Positions 1 to 5,774 of a stretch of DNA of 6,028 nt are shown here, in pieces. Position 1 is the stretch's first letter; every line of letters begins with the position of its first letter. Source of the DNA: Bacillota bacterium (lineage in GTDB: Bacteria; Bacillota; Sulfobacillia; Sulfobacillales; Sulfobacillaceae). The stretch is taken from contig JAKADI010000125.1 in the NCBI GenBank assembly GCA_021820675.1, positions 1 to 6,028 of the forward strand, given 5' to 3'. A program made the translations under genes and the position numbers. The notes beneath the pieces were generated by a model. The model did no database searches and was not told the DNA's origin. It was given only the letters and a program-made list of their open reading frames with translations.

Positions 1-1
1 G

Positions 2-496
2 AACGTCGTGAGGATAGCTCTTCCTGCTCTCAGAGACCGAGGGTCTTTGGACATACGGGATCTAGCCAAATATTTTCTCGAAAGGGCAATGGCCGCCACG
101 AACACGTATCTCACCTTCACGCCGGAAACGTGGCGGCTCATTCAAAACTACTCCTGGCCCGGGAATATTCGTCAGTTAAAAAATGCCGTAGAGCGCTTAG
201 CGGTTCTGGCGGCTTCCAACGGTATTGTGACGCCGGACGATCTTGTCACGATGTGCCCGGAATTGTCCTTAGCCACATACCCTAGCGTCGCCGTGGGGGA
301 GACCACGGAAACCTCCACAAACCGCCAATCATTTCTGCATGAGGTACGCGATGACATCAACCAGCAAGAATTAAAGACGTTGATTCGTCGCCATAATGGA
401 AACATCTCGGCGGTTGCTCGCGAGCTGAAGGTAGCCCGGAGCACCGTCTACCGCCGGATGGCCAGATTATTTGACGGGTCGGCGCAGCGTTTGTAA
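2..496 (+). CDS. Sigma-54-dependent transcriptional activator, C-terminal part (5' end outside window)
   Basis: This is the C-terminal 164 residues of an enhancer-binding protein that drives sigma-54 RNA polymerase. The reading frame is open to the window edge and begins with NVVRIALPALRDR, which matches the family's 'LNVVRI-LPPLRER' segment late in the AAA+ ATPase domain, so the GTG at 8 is internal and not a start. The sensor-2 motif WPGNIRQL lies at visible residues 52-59 (conserved Arg57). A variable linker follows at about 85-118, then a Fis-type helix-turn-helix at about 121-155 (core GNISAVARELKVARSTVYRR). The Walker A, Walker B and GAFTGA motifs and any sensory domain are upstream of the window, so the inducer cannot be inferred. 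The gene converges on the flavin-reductase gene with a 10-nt gap. Two sigma-54 promoters lie 0.6-0.9 kb downstream, which makes this protein their most likely activator (inference). The family call is secure. Confidence 0.95.
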   Translation, partial: NVVRIALPALRDRGSLDIRDLAKYFLERAMAATNTYLTFTPETWRLIQNYSWPGNIRQLKNAVERLAVLAASNGIVTPDDLVTMCPELSLATYPSVAVGETTETSTNRQSFLHEVRDDINQQELKTLIRRHNGNISAVARELKVARSTVYRRMARLFDGSAQRL

Positions 497-506
497 CATG
501 CGCCCA

Positions 507-1001
507 TCACCCTTGGGTTCTGGATGCGGATCCCTGAAGGGGCCAAAAATTCCGGGCATAAAACACCAGCGGCGCGCCATCTTGGCAATGAACATGGGTG
601 ACAGTGACAACAAACAGATCGTGATCGCCGATGGCATGTTGGTCACGAATTTGGCAAATCACATAGCCTAATGCGTTGTCGATGACCCAGATACCGTGAG
701 GTGCCTGGATGAACGGGACTCCGTCACATTTATCGGATGCCTTTGTGGCCAATTTCTTGGCAATCCATGCTTGCTCTCCACTGAGAATGCTGATGCCCAA
801 GTATCCGGATCGTTCCAATACGGGATAGGTGTCCGAACTGCGGGCTATGCCGACAACGATTGTCGGTGGATTCAAACACGCGGACATCAGGGAATTGACC
901 GTTAATGCCCGGGGACGCTGTGTGTCGTCGGTGGCGGAAACGATACAAACGCCAGTGGCAAATTGAGACATAAGCTGGCGGAATTCTTCGGGATAGACCA
1001 T
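507..1001 (-). CDS. Flavin reductase domain protein (FMN-binding, HpaC/RutF-like)
   Basis: This 164-residue protein belongs to the flavin-reductase-like FMN-binding family. Such proteins use NAD(P)H to make free reduced flavin, usually for a partner monooxygenase. FATGVCIVSA at residues 14-23 corresponds to the family's FPTGV-VVTA strand. The LTVNSLMSACLNPP segment at 33-46 is the flavin-phosphate-binding region. GDHDLFVVTV at 125-134 matches the conserved GDH motif, and APLVFYARNFWPL at 143-155 is the usual C-terminal strand. The length is typical of single-domain members. I chose the ATG at 1001 because AAAGGAG lies 7 nt upstream of it. A longer frame open from 1070 would begin upstream of the start site predicted from the sigma-54 promoter (about 1059). 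No monooxygenase is present here, so its partner must be encoded elsewhere, or the protein acts alone. The family is confident; the electron acceptor and NADH/NADPH preference are unknown. Confidence 0.9.
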   Translation of the reverse strand: MVYPEEFRQLMSQFATGVCIVSATDDTQRPRALTVNSLMSACLNPPTIVVGIARSSDTYPVLERSGYLGISILSGEQAWIAKKLATKASDKCDGVPFIQAPHGIWVIDNALGYVICQIRDQHAIGDHDLFVVTVTHVHCQDGAPLVFYARNFWPLQGSASRTQG

Positions 1002-1008
1002 GAGGCAT

Positions 1009-1015
1009 CTCCTTT
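1009..1015 (-). promoter_or_regulatory. Ribosome binding site deciding the flavin reductase start
   Basis: On the minus strand AAAGGAG sits 7 nt before the ATG at 1001. This is a near-ideal Shine-Dalgarno site and fixes the start at the codon encoding MVYPEEF. No comparable site precedes the in-frame ATG at 1070. Confidence 0.8.
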
Positions 1016-1069
1016 CCGTTTTAGCGATGTCACCTCTCACGCACCAAAATGCGGTGTCAGTATCCGTCA

Positions 1070-1085
1070 TGCAAATACAGTGCCA
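1070..1085 (-). promoter_or_regulatory. Sigma-54 (-24/-12) promoter of the flavin reductase gene
   Basis: Read on the minus strand, the sequence is TGGCACT-N4-TTGCA, compared with the sigma-54 consensus TGGCACG-N4-TTGCW. The invariant GG (1084-1083) and GC (1072-1071) are separated by the required 10 nt. Only the last base of the -24 element differs. With the GC at -13/-12, transcription would start near 1059, giving a leader of about 58 nt before the ATG at 1001. The orientation is correct for the flavin reductase gene. Sigma-54 promoters need an enhancer-binding activator, and one is encoded at 2-496. Confidence 0.85.
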
Positions 1086-1153
1086 GACGCTAATAAATGG
1101 GGTCTTCTACGCCATCACCTGGACACGCAAGGGACCTTTGCTGATCTTCATCC

Positions 1154-1180
1154 GCAACTTGGGTGTAGCCCTATTGTTGC
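1154..1180. repeat. Interrupted inverted repeat between the divergent promoters, candidate activator site
   Basis: The arms GCAAC (1154-1158) and GTTGC (1176-1180) enclose a second complementary pair, GGG (1161-1163) and CCC (1169-1171). The spacers are unequal (2 and 4 nt). The centre lies about 108 nt upstream of the predicted flavin-reductase start site, within normal range for a sigma-54 enhancer. The arms are short and could arise by chance. Confidence 0.3.
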
Positions 1181-1193
1181 AATGTGAAGCAAA

Positions 1194-1237
1194 GTGCTCG
1201 ATATCATAGCCTTCGTGACATTCGGCATTGTGCTCGA
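1194..1237. repeat. Pair of direct repeats GTGCTCGA
   Basis: The octamer GTGCTCGA occurs at 1194-1201 and again at 1230-1237, 36 nt apart start to start. Both copies lie in the non-coding stretch between the two divergent sigma-54 promoters. They could be paired protein-binding half-sites, but the flanking bases are not conserved between copies and two octamers could match by chance. Confidence 0.25.
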
Positions 1238-1279
1238 GAACGGCCCCATATTGCAGTCCGTCAAGCCGGGGCATGCTCG

Positions 1280-1306
1280 CCCGCGGCGATTCGCGAAGGG
1301 TTTTTT
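1280..1306 (+). terminator. Hairpin plus T-run in the divergent regulatory region (weak terminator-like)
   Basis: A short imperfect hairpin pairs CCC with GGG and GCG with CGC across a 3x3 internal loop, with an ATT tip. Six T residues follow directly at 1301-1306. The shape resembles an intrinsic terminator, but the stem is weak and no gene on this strand precedes it. It lies upstream of the lactonase promoter, so it could insulate that promoter from read-through. The T-rich stretch could instead act as flexible DNA for the looping that sigma-54 activation needs. Confidence 0.25.
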
Positions 1307-1310
1307 ATTC

Positions 1311-1328
1311 CCAACTCTATAGAATTGG
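1311..1328. promoter_or_regulatory. 18-bp near-perfect palindrome, candidate enhancer site for the sigma-54 activator
   Basis: CCAACTCTATAGAATTGG is a palindrome in which 8 of 9 base pairs per arm match; only positions 5 and 14 disagree. Its centre is about 78 nt upstream of the predicted lactonase start site (about 1398), inside the usual range for a sigma-54 upstream activating site. Fis-type helix-turn-helix activators bind such palindromes as dimers. Binding by the protein encoded at 2-496 is inference. Confidence 0.5.
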
Positions 1329-1371
1329 TGGCAAAGACCCTCTTAGCATCTTCCTCATGAAGTCCCTCGGG

Positions 1372-1387
1372 TGGCACGGAACTTGCA
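1372..1387 (+). promoter_or_regulatory. Sigma-54 (-24/-12) promoter of the lactonase gene
   Basis: TGGCACG-N4-TTGCA matches every specified base of the sigma-54 consensus TGGCACG-N4-TTGCW. The GG (1373-1374) and GC (1385-1386) are 10 nt apart. The predicted start site is near 1398, leaving a leader of about 64 nt before the ATG at 1462. This supports 1462 as the lactonase start, since the longer open frame from 1228 begins upstream of the promoter. It faces away from the sigma-54 promoter at 1070-1085, so the two form a divergent pair. Confidence 0.92.
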
Positions 1388-1461
1388 TATCGAGAATTGA
1401 AGCCACCATCCACCATGTTGAGGGGCGGTTTCCTAAATCGATTGAGAAAGAGGGTAGGATT

Positions 1462-2295
1462 ATGCGTGGAATTCGCATTCGGGCACTGCATCACGGCAAT
1501 ATGCGCACAGACATCGAACTCTTGGTGACTGGTCATCCCCATTATATGTTGACGCGCACGAATCCGGAAAAAAGGAAAATATGGTGCCAAGTTCCGTCGT
1601 TTAGCTATGTGATTGAGCATCCGGATGGCAACATGGTTTTTGACGCCTCGATAAATCCCCATTGGGAAAAGGAATGGCTCCCCGCTTATCAGGAACTCGC
1701 CCCGTATGAGGAATATACGCCTGATCAGTTATTTGAGAATTCCTTGAAGGCTGCAGGGTATGGTCCTGAAGACATAAAATACGTTTTTCTCAGCCACCTT
1801 CACACCGATCATTGCGGGAATGCCCGTCTCTTTAAAGGAACCAATGTCCAAGTCTTAGTTCATGAAAAGGAATACCAGGGTGTTGCGAATTTGACGGAAG
1901 ATGAGAATTTCTTTCTGCGCTGTGATTATGACGTGTCCGGGCTGCATTTTGCCCCGTTGCCGGGAGACATGGAGATTATGAAAGATGTGTATGCGGTAAG
2001 TCTTCCCGGACACACTTGGGGCACGATGGGCTTGATGATTCATTTGGAACACAGTGGCACAGTCATTTTACCGTCTGATGCGATCTACCGAAAAGAAAGT
2101 TATGATTTGTCACATCCCTCGATGATTACACCGGATCCCGAAACATGGCGGAAGTCGCTGAATAAATTGAAACTCCTGGCCCGGAACTACGATGCCACGA
2201 TTGTCCCGGGTCACGACCATTCCTTATGCCATGAAGGAGAATCGCCTTTGCGGAATGAAGAGACCCTGCGTCTTCATCCAGCCCTGTACGATTAA
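1462..2295 (+). CDS. Metallo-beta-lactamase-fold lactonase, N-acyl-homoserine-lactonase family
   Basis: This 277-residue cytoplasmic enzyme (no signal peptide seen) should hydrolyse the ester bond of a lactone using two metal ions. The HxHxDH motif is SHLHTDHCGN, giving His112, His114, Asp116 and His117. His184 (LPGHTWGT), Asp206 (LPSDAIY) and His251 (VPGHDHS) complete the ligands. The 22-residue spacing between His184 and Asp206 equals His169-Asp191 in AiiA, and Tyr209 stands where AiiA has its active-site Tyr194. That residue pattern separates AHL/gamma-butyrolactone lactonases from glyoxalase II or RNase Z relatives. The length is near that of AttM/BlcC. The start at 1462 follows a purine-rich stretch (GAGGG/AGGA) and lies downstream of the sigma-54 promoter. 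The natural substrate is undecided: AHL signals, or a catabolic lactone, which the neighbouring dehydrogenase and CoA ligase favour. The family is confident; the substrate is not. Confidence 0.9.
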   Translation: MRGIRIRALHHGNMRTDIELLVTGHPHYMLTRTNPEKRKIWCQVPSFSYVIEHPDGNMVFDASINPHWEKEWLPAYQELAPYEEYTPDQLFENSLKAAGYGPEDIKYVFLSHLHTDHCGNARLFKGTNVQVLVHEKEYQGVANLTEDENFFLRCDYDVSGLHFAPLPGDMEIMKDVYAVSLPGHTWGTMGLMIHLEHSGTVILPSDAIYRKESYDLSHPSMITPDPETWRKSLNKLKLLARNYDATIVPGHDHSLCHEGESPLRNEETLRLHPALYD

Positions 2296-2669
2296 GACGC
2301 GCACGGGTTAGAAGGACCTATTGCGGATCGCCAGGGGAAGCGCGGCTCTTGGCTTGAGTTGGAGAGATATGAGGATACCCTTGCCAGAGCGGTGGAACGT
2401 CCAAAGGGGGTGAATCCCGGTGAGTCTCACTTTCTCCGGACTCACCCCAGGACGGAAAGTCAGATCTTGAGAGTGGCAAGGGCGATTTCATAAGACTTTT
2501 GGCGTGAACACGTACACTCTGTGGTCCCGACGCGTCGATTGAGAGCAAGGGGTCCTTACCGTGTCTTGGGCATGGTGCCGGTCAAGCCGCGTGATCGTGA
2601 AAAAACCTTAAGGTCGTTGAGCGAGGTTGGGAATGTGCCAGGGGTATTTGTAAAGAAAGGATGAACACG
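2296..2669 (+). other. Intergenic stretch without a gene, lactonase to dehydrogenase
   Basis: This roughly 370-nt stretch holds no convincing gene. The small open frames on the minus strand lack family resemblance and ribosome sites. I found no sigma-54 promoter here and no convincing -35/-10 pair in front of the dehydrogenase, so the downstream genes may depend on read-through from the lactonase promoter. The main content is the structured element at 2378-2482. The final bases, AAGAAAGG at 2653-2660, form the dehydrogenase ribosome site. Confidence 0.7.
2378..2482 (+). other. Nested inverted repeats predicting a branched RNA element, unclassified
   Basis: Complementary arms nest here. The outer stem is CCCTTGCCA (2378-2386) with TGGCAAGGG (2474-2482), 9 bp. 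The inner stem is CGTCC (2398-2402) with GGACG (2450-2454). Inside are two adjacent hairpins: GGG-TGAAT-CCC (2408-2418), and GGTGAGTC (2419-2426) with GACTCACC (2439-2446), which has a 12-nt loop. As RNA this forms a compact multi-stem structure in the leader of the dehydrogenase-ligase pair. It does not match any riboswitch consensus I can recall (cobalamin, TPP, FMN, SAM, c-di-GMP and glycine were considered), and no T-run follows. It could be a regulatory leader, a processing or stability element, or a small palindromic repeat. The arms are seen; the function is unknown. Confidence 0.5.
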
Positions 2670-3779
2670 ATGAATGGTCGGGCGGCTTTGCTGATTGAGC
2701 CCAATCGAGACATGGTAATCCGGGAATTTCCGGTTCCTGACCCAGAACCCGGGGCCGTGGTGATTCGCGTGACACGCTGTAATATTTGTGGTTCCGATGT
2801 TCATGCGTGGCAGGGGAATTTCAAAATCCAAGGCCTGGGCGCATCATTGCCGGCAATATTGGGCCACGAAATGGTTGGGCGCATCTTGGCCTTGGGTGAG
2901 GGGGTGCTGACGGATTCATGGGGACAATCCCTCCATGAGGGCGATCGGGTCGTATTCCCCTACTTTAACTTTTGCGGACATTGTCCGTCTTGCACCATGG
3001 GCTTTCCCCTGGGGTGCCAAAACTTGCACATGGCGATGTTAGGCAATCCCCAGGAGTTTCCATATTTTGTGGGAGGCTTTGCCGATTATTATTACTTGCC
3101 CCCTCGTCATGTACTGTTTAAGGTCCCGAATACTCTTTCCGATGATGTCGTCTCGGGGGCAAACTGTGCATTGTCCCAGGTCATTTATGGGTTTTCACGC
3201 AGTGGGTTGACTATGGGGGAGTCTGTGGTGATTCAAGGAGCCGGGGGACTGGGACTGTATGCCCTGGTCGCGGCTAAACAGATGGGGGCCTCTCCAATTA
3301 TCGTGCTCGATGCGTTTATGCCGAGGCTGGAACTGGCACGGTCATTTGGGGCCGATGTAGTGGTTCACATCGATCACTATGGCGTGCCAGAACGGGTGAG
3401 AATGGTTCGGAAAGTGACGGCGGGCTTGGGGGTCGATCACGCTATGGATGTCTCGGGCAATCCTTCGGCCATGGTGGAAGGACTGTCTATGGTACGTCCC
3501 GGTGGACATTATATCGAGATCGGCAGCATTAATTTAGGAAAAACCGTGGAGATAGACCCGTCCAGGCTGGTCTTCGGAAACAAGACAATTATCGGGGTAT
3601 CGCTCTACGAGCCTTTTGCCTTAAAAAAAGCACTCGAATTGCTTAGTCATACTCAGGGCCGACTGCCGTTCCAGAGCTTGCTTCAGGATTCTTTTCCATT
3701 GTCCCAGATTAACGAGGCCCTTCAAGTTGCCGTGTCTCGCCGGGCCAATCGCGCCACCGTCAATCTCGAGATGGAGTAG
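2670..3779 (+). CDS. Zinc-dependent alcohol dehydrogenase (medium-chain dehydrogenase/reductase)
   Basis: This 369-residue cytosolic enzyme should oxidise an alcohol, or reduce the carbonyl, with a nicotinamide cofactor. The N-terminal GroES-like domain has catalytic-zinc ligands Cys40 (CNICGSD), His66-Glu67 (GHEMVG) and Cys166. The structural-zinc lobe has Cys102, Cys105, Cys108 and Cys116 in the usual C-x2-C-x2-C-x7-C spacing. The Rossmann domain has GAGGLG at 190-195, and Asp214 at the end of the second strand, which usually indicates NAD over NADP. All key residues are present and the length is normal. I prefer the ATG at 2670 because AGAAAGG lies 9 nt upstream, whereas the in-frame ATG at 2661 abuts that site; choosing it would add three residues. 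The ligase gene follows 34 nt after the stop, so the two are probably cotranscribed. The substrate cannot be read from the sequence; a hydroxy acid or cyclic or aliphatic alcohol would fit the neighbours. Confidence 0.92.
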   Translation: MNGRAALLIEPNRDMVIREFPVPDPEPGAVVIRVTRCNICGSDVHAWQGNFKIQGLGASLPAILGHEMVGRILALGEGVLTDSWGQSLHEGDRVVFPYFNFCGHCPSCTMGFPLGCQNLHMAMLGNPQEFPYFVGGFADYYYLPPRHVLFKVPNTLSDDVVSGANCALSQVIYGFSRSGLTMGESVVIQGAGGLGLYALVAAKQMGASPIIVLDAFMPRLELARSFGADVVVHIDHYGVPERVRMVRKVTAGLGVDHAMDVSGNPSAMVEGLSMVRPGGHYIEIGSINLGKTVEIDPSRLVFGNKTIIGVSLYEPFALKKALELLSHTQGRLPFQSLLQDSFPLSQINEALQVAVSRRANRATVNLEME

Positions 3780-3800
3780 ATGTGAGGAATTTTGCTTGTG

Positions 3801-3805
3801 GGAGG
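3801..3805 (+). promoter_or_regulatory. Ribosome binding site selecting a TTG start for the acyl-CoA ligase
   Basis: GGAGG, followed by a further purine run to 3810, lies 8 nt before the TTG at 3814. No in-frame ATG or GTG occurs nearby. The only in-frame ATG upstream (3727) is inside the dehydrogenase gene and has no ribosome site. Confidence 0.75.
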
Positions 3806-3813
3806 AGAGGGCA

Positions 3814-5427
3814 TTGAATCCTTTTCAATTAAATTTGCGTACGCTCTTCGAGCGATCGGAACAGTATTTTGGAAAAAGTGAAATTGTGTCCCGGCAAGCC
3901 CAGGGATCCATCCATCGCTATAGTTATCGGGACTTTCACCACCGGGTACGTCGTCTTGGTTCAGCGCTGAAACATCTCGATGTGAGAGCGGGTGAGCGGG
4001 TGGCGACATTTTGCTGGAACCATTACCGCCACCTTGAGCTATATTTTGCCGTGCCGTGCTTTGGCGCCGTTCTTCACACGGTGAACATTCGCTTGAGCGA
4101 TGACGATTTGATTTATATTTTCAATCATGCCGAAGATACCGTGATATTTGTCGATGACGAGCTCGTTCCCGTGATTGAGCGGATCCTGCCCTCTTTGACG
4201 GCTGTCAGACACATTGTGATCATGGGCGAAGAAGCCGTGCCCAATTTGTCAAAACGATCTCTATCATACGAAGAATTAATTCAGCATGGAGACGAATCAT
4301 TTGCGTTTGGCGAATTGGATGAAAATCTCCCGAGCGGGATGTGTTATACGTCCGCCACCACGGGAAAACCCAAAGGTGTGATCTACACTCAACGCGCTAT
4401 CTATCTGCACGCCATGACCCTTTGTTTGGCCGACGTCATGGCCATATCGGAACATGATACGGTAATGCCTGTAGTGCCCATGTACCATGTAAATTCATGG
4501 GGATTGCCATTTGCCTCGATATTTGCGGGAGCCAATCTCGTTCTGCCGGGCCCTAGGCCCCAAGCGCGCGATCTATTGAGGCTTATCGCGTCCGAGCATG
4601 TGAGTTTTGCCGCTGCCGCGGTGACTGTGGGGATTGACATGCTGCGGGAATTGGAGAGCGAGCCCGAAGACATTTCGAGCCTAAGACAACTTATGTTAGG
4701 GGGACAGGCTACCCCCAAGGCCGTCATGGAAAAATACCTATCACAGTACGGAATCCCCATTTTTACGGCCTGGGGAGCCACGGAAACCTCGCCTATTGCC
4801 ACCGCCGTCCATATCAAAAAGCATGAAAGGTCTTTAGACGATCATGCCAAAATCGATATACGAGTCCGCCAGGGTGTCGTGGTGCCGGGATTGGAGTTGA
4901 AAGTCGTGAACGAGCAAGGGGAAGGTGTCTCTTGGGACGATAGGCAAATGGGTGAAATCTGGGTTCGGGGGCCCTGGGTGGCGACCGAATATTATCGTGA
5001 CTCACGATCCGCGGAGGGATTTGCCGACGGTTGGTGGAAAAGCGGAGACATGGCAACCATCAATGAGGAAGGTGTTTTGCGTCTAGTCGACCGGGCTAAG
5101 GACCTCATAAAAAGTGGAGGGGAGTGGATCTCATCGGTTCAACTGGAAAATGAGCTGATGGCCCATCCGGCCATCGTGGAGGCCTGTGTGGTCGCCGTCC
5201 CACACGAAAAATGGATAGAGCGGCCCGTAGCCTTTGTGGTCAGCCGGGATATCGCGTCTTTTCGTGACGAAGAGCTGGAACACTGGCTGACCCGCAAGTT
5301 TCCCAAGTGGTGGGTCCCTGACCAATTTATTCGTGTGGATCAGATTCCTCGCACCGGAGCCGGAAAATTCAACAAGCGGGAGCTTCGTGAGCGTCTTCGC
5401 ACGCTGACCCAGTCCGACCCGGGATAA
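3814..5427 (+). CDS. Acyl-CoA synthetase, AMP-forming (fatty-acid--CoA ligase, AlkK-like)
   Basis: This 537-residue ANL-superfamily enzyme should activate a carboxylic acid, probably a medium- or long-chain fatty acid, to its CoA thioester via an acyl-adenylate. In order: the phosphate-binding loop YTSATTGKPKG at 178-188; MYHVNSWG at 223-230; GGQATP at 296-301; the adenine-binding motif WGATETSP at 320-327; the ribose-binding Asp in GWWKSGD (Asp412); the hinge DRAKDLIKSGGEWIS at 426-440; and the C-terminal catalytic Lys518 in PRTGAGKFNKREL. The SGGEWIS hinge and the length are typical of fatty-acyl-CoA synthetases. The phosphate loop has Ala181 where the family usually has Gly (TSGTTG); other catalytic motifs are intact, so activity is expected. 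Translation probably begins at the TTG at 3814 (GGAGG 8 nt upstream), 34 nt after the dehydrogenase stop. That spacing suggests one transcript in which the ligase uses an acid made by the preceding enzymes. Chain length is undetermined. Confidence 0.92.
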   Translation: MNPFQLNLRTLFERSEQYFGKSEIVSRQAQGSIHRYSYRDFHHRVRRLGSALKHLDVRAGERVATFCWNHYRHLELYFAVPCFGAVLHTVNIRLSDDDLIYIFNHAEDTVIFVDDELVPVIERILPSLTAVRHIVIMGEEAVPNLSKRSLSYEELIQHGDESFAFGELDENLPSGMCYTSATTGKPKGVIYTQRAIYLHAMTLCLADVMAISEHDTVMPVVPMYHVNSWGLPFASIFAGANLVLPGPRPQARDLLRLIASEHVSFAAAAVTVGIDMLRELESEPEDISSLRQLMLGGQATPKAVMEKYLSQYGIPIFTAWGATETSPIATAVHIKKHERSLDDHAKIDIRVRQGVVVPGLELKVVNEQGEGVSWDDRQMGEIWVRGPWVATEYYRDSRSAEGFADGWWKSGDMATINEEGVLRLVDRAKDLIKSGGEWISSVQLENELMAHPAIVEACVVAVPHEKWIERPVAFVVSRDIASFRDEELEHWLTRKFPKWWVPDQFIRVDQIPRTGAGKFNKRELRERLRTLTQSDPG

Positions 5428-5436
5428 GAAGAACAC

Positions 5437-5456
5437 CGGCACGAGAATATGTGCCG
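5437..5456 (+). other. Small hairpin just after the ligase stop codon
   Basis: CGGCAC (5437-5442) and GTGCCG (5451-5456) form a 6-bp stem with an 8-nt loop, 9 nt after the stop codon. No T-run follows, so it is more likely a 3'-end stabilising hairpin than a terminator. Confidence 0.4.
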
Positions 5457-5482
5457 AATCTCAGCATCGAAAGTTTCTCACT

Positions 5483-5566
5483 TTCCCAGTAGGTCACTTG
5501 CCGGGGTCCCGGCGGCTGGCTTGGGAAGAGGCTGGCCTTGGCACGATGCCTACTGGTTCCCTTTTT
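5483..5566 (+). terminator. Terminator-like structure with competing stems after the ligase gene
   Basis: GGGAA (5523-5527) pairs with TTCCC (5557-5561), helped by AGGC (5529-5532) with GCCT (5548-5551), and TTTTT follows at once (5562-5566), as in an intrinsic terminator. A second, exclusive fold pairs CCAGTAGG (5486-5493) with CCTACTGG (5549-5556) around the compact hairpin GCCGGGGTCCCGGC (5500-5513). A third pairing, TTCCCA (5483-5488) with TGGGAA (5522-5527), would prevent the terminator stem. The simplest reading is the transcription end of the dehydrogenase-ligase unit. Folding energies were not computed, and the terminator stem has an internal bulge. Confidence 0.5.
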
Positions 5567-5774
5567 GTTTCGGATTTTTCGTGATTTCGCTAGCTGTGAG
5601 CTGATTGTACGCCGTAAAAGGCACTTGCGCCTTAGGGTCTCCGGGAAGGATAATCCTCTTGACTCGACAGCAGCTTAGGCCAAACGGCAATTGGGGCTTA
5701 ATCTTTTCGTGTATTGTCAACGGCACAAAAACCCGGACACCTGTAAATCGAATATCGCGACAAATATAAATGTA
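5567..5774. other. Intergenic stretch, no supported gene
   Basis: About 200 nt with no gene I can support. A small hairpin, AAGGC (5618-5622) with GCCTT (5629-5633), and the 11-nt palindrome AGGATAATCCT (5647-5657) are visible. On the minus strand a frame stays open from the downstream ABC gene to a stop inside the terminator repeat, but it has no good start or ribosome site. Confidence 0.6.

Noticed and set aside
1002..1070. A 23-residue N-terminal extension of the flavin reductase starting at 1070.
   Set aside because: It would begin upstream of the predicted sigma-54 transcript start (about 1059) and lacks a ribosome site, whereas the ATG at 1001 has AAAGGAG.
1228..1461. A 78-residue N-terminal extension of the lactonase in the same open frame.
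   Set aside because: It lies largely upstream of the predicted transcript start (about 1398), has no family similarity, and AiiA/AttM-type lactonases begin near the ATG at 1462.
2378..2482. Retron msr/msd or group II intron RNA, suggested by the nested inverted repeats.
   Set aside because: No reverse transcriptase or intron-encoded protein is nearby, and no domain V-like hairpin or branching G pattern is evident.
5539..5554. A TGGCACG sequence resembling a third sigma-54 -24 element.
   Set aside because: The -12 element is missing: the position that must be GC reads AC, so it is not a promoter.
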